From Gonium pectorale (Eukaryota; Chlorophyta; Chlorophyceae; Chlamydomonadales; Volvocaceae): a DNA stretch of 64,000 bases. Position 1 is the stretch's first letter. Each line of letters begins with the position of its first letter. Below, piece after piece: positions 59,183-64,000 of the stretch. Both the position numbers and the translations under genes were made by a program. The notes beneath the pieces are model-generated. The model was not told the origin of the DNA. It did not search any database and saw only the letters and a program-made list of their open reading frames with translations. The stretch spans positions 2,459,129 to 2,523,128 of the forward strand of contig LSYV01000011.1 in assembly GCA_001584585.1 (NCBI GenBank), read 5' to 3'.

Positions 59183-61450
59183 CGGGCTTAGTCAACCCCG
59201 TGTTACGGGGAAGCAGAAACCTACTCAGCGGAAGCAGGACGGCGGTACGGAGGAGGTCACTGCGGCTACCATGATACAATAATGAGGCAAACATTGGATT
59301 CAAGTTTGGAAATGGATGGACACGTACGGGTGGAACCGTGGAGCTATGCGGCGGGAAACATTATTCGCTAGTACTGCCCCCCGGTGTAGGATGATCGGTT
59401 GGCACAAGCAAGCAAGGACATAATTATTCCTATACCTCTCAAGCAAGCCGGCATGGTATTCAAGGCTTGCGCGATAGACGCAAAGACATTCAGATAGGTA
59501 ACTCTATGGTGTGGAAGCTTGGCGAGGCTCGGCGAGGTTCATGCTCACCTAAGGCCGTGCAAAAAGAGTACAATTTAGATCGTCAGCGTAAGCTGCGGCC
59601 GCGCCCGTGGCCGCGCAGGGCCGCGAGCGCCGCGCCTGCCGTGCCCACCTACCCATCCAAGCCCACCCGCCTTGCCCTTCGAGAGCTGCGAACAGAAGCA
59701 CCCCCATGTCTGCTACGGCAGCCCTGTATTTGGGACGTGCAGCATATACCGGTACCCCAGCTGCCAGGGGAGAGCTCCCCTGCCAGCTGCCCATACATCG
59801 CCTGCATTTGGACTATTTGGACCACCGATTCTCCACCGGTCTTCTGCTGTCTAGTACCATCCCGCCGCCCAAAGATACAAGGACTCACCGCTGCGCCTTC
59901 GCGGGAAGGAGTGCCATACGCCGACGCGAGCGTTCCTGCCAAACCTGCTGAAACTGTCCTTACACAAAGCACATGCCAAGCCTCGTATGCCAAGAAATTC
60001 CGCGCCGCCGCGGAGCGCCCCTATCCAGTCTCCCCGCGGGTACTGGCCAGCCTCCTGCTTCCTGTACCTGTCAGCCTGAGAGATGCCGACGCCCCAACCG
60101 CGCCGGGGCGGCACCGACCGCTCCCCTCCGACCGGCCCCTATCCCCTCTGCGCCTCGATCCCCGTCCGCCCCCACACGTCCGGCCAGCGCGGCGCCCCTG
60201 CCCGCCGGTTCGTTCCAGACGCGCCCTGCCACCGCCGGCCCTTGGCAAGCTGGATCGGACACCTAACGGCATCAGCAGTGTGCCGCCGGCCGCCAGCCGA
60301 CCGCCTTCAACTAACCGCCGGCTCTCACCCCCTGGCCCCTGCGCCTCCAGGCGCCTCCTCAGGCCACCCGCAGCCGCGCCCCGGCGACTACGGAGGAGAA
60401 TGCGGTGGAGGCAGTGGAGCTGTCGGCGCGCACCTATCGCTAATGGGAACGGGCATAGACATGGAGACAGTGAATTCCCAACGTCAAGGCGGACTGCTAC
60501 GCATGGTTCAGCGTTCGTGTATGGCAAGTAGTTCGGGACAGAGCCTGTTCAGGATCCGGCCTGGGCGGGGCGGGGATCTAACCTGCATACACAAGGCCCA
60601 GTCAGGATTCCCAGGCCAGGGGACGTCCCGACCGGCTCAAGCCCTTTGCGACACAAAGCCGGATGGCCACCCCCACCAGCGCCGCAGCCCGCCGTGCCTG
60701 CTCGCGAGACGGCGCTGCTCCTTCGGTACTGTTCCTTCAGGCGCGCGCGATCGCTGGCTCTACGCTTTGCTGCAGCGACACCTAGCGCTGGCCGACACCC
60801 GATGCTCGGCGGGCGGGGAGACGCCTTTGCAGCACCTCCACGCAAAGTGCGCTCCCATACCCTCCTTAACCTCAGTTCTCCAAAACGCAAGGAAAGCCAC
60901 GGGCCCGGCCTCCAGTTCGTGCCAGTCAGACTTGGCCACCGCCAACACGAAACCCAAGCCTCTGCCTCCACCACGGCAGCTTTAGGCGGTGGCGCCCGCT
61001 GCCGCCTGCTCGGTCTTGACCGCCCTTCGGCGGAACTGCACGGGCACGCGCTCAAAGGCGGGCCCTCCCTCAACGCTCAGCGCCAGGCCGATGCCCTGCC
61101 AGGGGCCTGCGGAGGGAGGGAGAGAGGGAGGAGGGCACCGGAGAAGCTGAGAAAGGGGTGCTAGAGTTTAAGTAAGTCGTAACAAGGTTGCGGGAGGGAG
61201 GACGGATGTAGGCATGGAGCGGACGCAGCTGGATTTGGGTGGGGGGGGCTTAAGAGGGTTTCGCGATCGGGCGTGACAAGCGGGAAGTAGTTGTTGGGGA
61301 AGGTGGGAAAGAACCGAAGAGGCAGGGCGCGAGGCGGGCAGATGGCGCGGAGCTGGGCAAAGTGCTGATCGGCGGTGAGTGAGAGAAAACGATCCCGCCC
61401 CTGTTCCTCCGTTTCTCGCGGCCTCGGTCGTCCTCTCCTGCCTCACTCAC
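59183..61450. other. Region between the ARM-TIR gene and the beta-propeller gene; no gene recognised
   Basis: The first part (59183 to about 59450) is the likely promoter and 5' UTR of the ARM-TIR gene. A plus-strand open frame at 59467-60531 (354 codons) is rich in Pro/Arg/Ser and matches no family I know. The stretch may also contain the last exon or 3' UTR of the minus-strand beta-propeller gene, because its exon ending at 61451 has a clear splice donor and no stop codon. Confidence 0.35.
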
Positions 61451-63537
61451 CTGTGCCGCTCTGCTTCCGGCCCCCGTAGTACAGCCGCCAGCGGCCCGCC
61501 GACATGGACACCGCGCAGGGGCTGCCCACGTCGCCGCCGTCCCACGCGCCGGGAGCGCTGCCACCCTCCGCCTCAAGCACCGGCGCGCCGTACCGCCGCC
61601 AGCTGGTGCCGTCCTTGCTAACCGCCAGCCCGATGCTGCGACGGTTGTCCGCGGCAACCGCCTCGTAGAACATGAGGAACTGGCGGTTGTCGATGTCGCG
61701 TACGACGCTGACGGTGGCGGCGCCGAGGGCGTCAAAGGCGGCGGCGGCGCCGCCGGCGTCGTTCTCGTCGTCAGAGGCGGCGACGACGGCGGCGGGCACG
61801 GCGGCGGGGTCGAACACAACGCCCTTCTTGGTCCACTTGAAGCCGTCGGGGGAGGTTGCTAGCAGCACGACAAACCGCCGGCGGTTGACATCCCAGCTGG
61901 TGTAGTACATCCGCATGTCACGGGGACCAACCGCCAGCACCTGTGTGGGTGAGAAATGCACATGAAGCGATGGAGAACCTCTGTTCAAGGTGGCAGGGTA
62001 AATGCTTGTTGCCACATGTGCACACTCACGCGCCCCGTATCCGTTGTCCTCGAACGCCAAAGCCCCTGACAAGAGGCACAGCCAAGCCCACAACGCGCCT
62101 CCAGTCCTCCGCTGCAGAGCTGCCTGTTGCGCCCCGTCCCCATGCTACTCAGCTCCCTGCCCGTGGCCTAGGTGCTGAGCCCCGCAGTTGCCGATGACGA
62201 CCTGCAAAGCAGCCCTCCCCGGCCCTTAACTCAATGCGCCCACCGCCCGCCCGCTGCCGGCCCAGACCCCCTCATGCCATGCGCACCTGCGGGCTGCGCA
62301 CGAAGAGCGAGTCGGGCTCTCCCTCCTTGCCCACGTCGAACAGCGCCCCCGTGTGGTGGTCCGCCTCGATGCGAGCCCAGTTCTTGCCGTCCTGCGCATT
62401 CACACGTGACAGATGTAGTTTGACAGGGCCGCTGTTTCGAGCATCGTTTGCGAAGTCGCAGTAACGCAGGCACAACGCGCAGTCGGCTGAACCATGCTTC
62501 TCCAGGGCCCATGATTTTCTCATGCGGGGGGCTAGTGCGTCCCACCCCCCACCAATATAATATGCCTCCTTCGCCGCCCATTCTCCCGCCTCCAGGACCC
62601 CGTGCCCGGGGATTGCGCCACGCCCCGGACAAGGCGCCTCTCATCGCTGTCCTCCTCCTCCTCCTCCTCCCCCTCCTTCCCCTCCTCCTCCTCCAGGCCT
62701 CGCACCCCTCCCCTTTCCCCGAGGGGTCCCGCGTTCCAACCCGTTCCACTCCTCCTCCCCCTCCTCCTCCTCATCCCCCTTCCCACCAGCGCGCGGCGCA
62801 CCTGGCTCATGGCGAGGCCGGGCCGCATGCGCAGCCCCTCCACGCCCTGACCGGGCGCGTCCGGGTAGCCCTCAGGCAGCGCCACCGCCTCGTAGTCGCC
62901 GCCGCTGTAGAACATCCAGTAAACGCCCACTCCGCCGCTGACGGAGCCATTGGACAAGACCTGGGGGAAGCCATCGCACGGCGAGGCGGCGAAGATGGGA
63001 GGCGTGTCGCAACACGCGGCGAGTGTGGTGGCGCAGTGAGGGTGGTAGCGCTTGCGGCGGTCTAGACGCGGTGGCAGTGCACAGTGGGGGGGGAGGGGTA
63101 AAAGCGGTCCGGGTAAGCGCGGTACGCCTGCCCTTGCAGCTCCACGCGGCACCCAGGCACCCAACCGACACCCTCCAGACGCATGCGGCCTTGGCATCCG
63201 TCCTGCGCAGCTGCTCCGGTCCTGACTCGTCAGCGGCGCGCCCATGAACGCACGAGCGAGTTCCCCCGCTCGGGGCACGTGGGCGACCCGCCAATGGCAC
63301 ACGCGCGGGTACAAACCCGGCCACCCGGCGACCCAAGTCTCCGGTTGGGAGCACCCGCTCCCGGGCGCGCGCCCACCTGCACGTCGCCCGGCGCCAGGTG
63401 GCAGGTGTCGAAGGTCCACCAGTCGCCGTTGGGCGTGATGCAGGCGCCCACGTCGGCGGCCGCCTCGGCGCCGCGCGAGCCCGCGATGGCGTCCGACCCG
63501 CGGGTCCAGTGGATGCCGTCGCGGGAGATCGCCACGC
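61451..63537 (-). CDS. Glycosidase-like five-bladed beta-propeller protein (partial)
   Basis: Four exons in phase: 63537-63377, 62960-62802, 62391-62287, 61940-61451, giving about 305 codons. Repeated blade motifs of the form S-x-DG-x-x-W are visible: VAISRDGIHWTRG, LATSPDGFKWTKKG and LAVSKDGTSWRRYGAPVLE, with GVYWMFYSGGDYEA, RMYYTSWDVNRRRF and GRWRLYYGGR as strand segments. This pattern is typical of the arabinanase/levansucrase/invertase propeller fold (GH43, GH32, GH68 and relatives). The exact family, the catalytic acids and the substrate are not identified. The first exon shown opens in phase 1, so at least one 5' exon is missing, in 63540-64000 or off the right edge; the 3' end after 61451 is also unresolved. 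Confidence 0.6.
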
Positions 63538-64000
63538 CTGGTTGGGCGGGGGGGGGGGTAGAGTACAGGGCGAACCGCCCTTGAGGCGCCGCGGGGATGG
63601 CAGATGCGTGTCCGGACGACCCAGCTAGCCGCCCCCGATAGCGTGACTGCCCTCCCAGGCCAACATAGCCTAGGACGCCCGCCTTCCGCTGCCGACCGTA
63701 CACATGGAGTGCACCCGCCTCAATGTTATCCTATCCGTCAGTGGTCAGTCCACTGCGGGCTGTCGCCCCGCTCCAGGCGCGCAGGTCGCCCTCCAAGTAG
63801 TTGGACCCGCGTGCCGCCAGGAGCCGCCGCACCAGCCACGGGCCGGTGCATGCCCGGGGCGATGGCCGTGCGCCGGTCGCCGCCCGTCGGTTCCCTCGAG
63901 GCCGCCCCAACAGATCGCCAGGTTGCAGTGCGTGGGCGCCGCCTCCCCGCGCCCACGTGCGCCCACGCCGCTCGCCCGCAGGTCTGTGCCGAGAGCACTA
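63538..64000. other. Upstream region of the beta-propeller gene; exon content uncertain
   Basis: Probably an intron plus a further 5' exon of the beta-propeller gene. Open frames exist on the minus strand (for example 63745-63966) but no splice choice could be made that joins in phase 1 to 63537. Confidence 0.3.

Noticed and set aside
59467..60531. 354-codon plus-strand open frame
   Set aside because: No domain, odd composition (Pro/Arg/Ser), no splice or polyadenylation support; kept only as a note on the intergenic region.
61174..61190. Match to the conserved 3' end of small-subunit rRNA (aagtcgtaacaaggtt)
   Set aside because: The 16-base match is exact but the flanking sequence shows none of the neighbouring rRNA helix or spacer sequence, so it is most likely chance.

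Overview
The window looks like nuclear DNA of a Chlamydomonas-type volvocine green alga. It is GC-rich, its genes are split by many short GT-AG introns, hydroxyproline-type Ser-Pro linkers are present, candidate TGTAA polyadenylation signals lie downstream of several genes, and an L1-like non-LTR retroelement is present. No rRNA, tRNA or CRISPR was recognised. There is one assembly gap (N run, 48748-49051). All exon models below were built by eye from splice motifs, phase matching and protein similarity remembered from known families; no search was run. Layout from left to right. (1) 1839-8860, minus: a complete 13-exon cytosolic-type threonyl-tRNA synthetase. (2) 9023-10088, plus: a GNAT acetyltransferase head-to-head with it, with a transit-like N-terminus and an in-frame TAA. 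(3) 10089-14280: a two-exon gene for a predicted PD-(D/E)XK nuclease-like protein (12015-13126), lying between two diverged direct repeats of about 600-700 bp. (4) 14882-25969, minus: a 23-exon gene of about 1,509 codons joining WD40 repeats, ankyrin-like repeats and a six-transmembrane TRP/polycystin-like channel. (5) 27941-31441 and 33977-37445, both minus: a tandem pair of secreted AA15-like lytic polysaccharide monooxygenases (LPMOs), each with a Ser-Pro linker and three Cys-rich modules, with matching nine-exon structures. (6) 38823-59182, minus: a very large gene (roughly 3,500 codons) of ARM/HEAT-like helical repeats followed by a TIR domain and a Pro/Gln-rich coiled-coil tail. (7) About 43.9-48.75 kb, plus: a frameshifted L1-like retroelement lying antisense inside one intron of that gene, next to the assembly gap. 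(8) 61451-63537, minus: part of a glycosidase-like beta-propeller gene; its 5' part is not resolved and probably runs past the right edge. The most striking items are the ARM-TIR giant, whose domain order recalls animal SARM1 (an autoinhibited NAD+ hydrolase), the WD40-ankyrin-channel fusion, the modular LPMO pair, and the nuclease gene framed by direct repeats. The genes do not form an operon. The only apparent shared regulation is the short head-to-head spacer between the tRNA synthetase and acetyltransferase genes.
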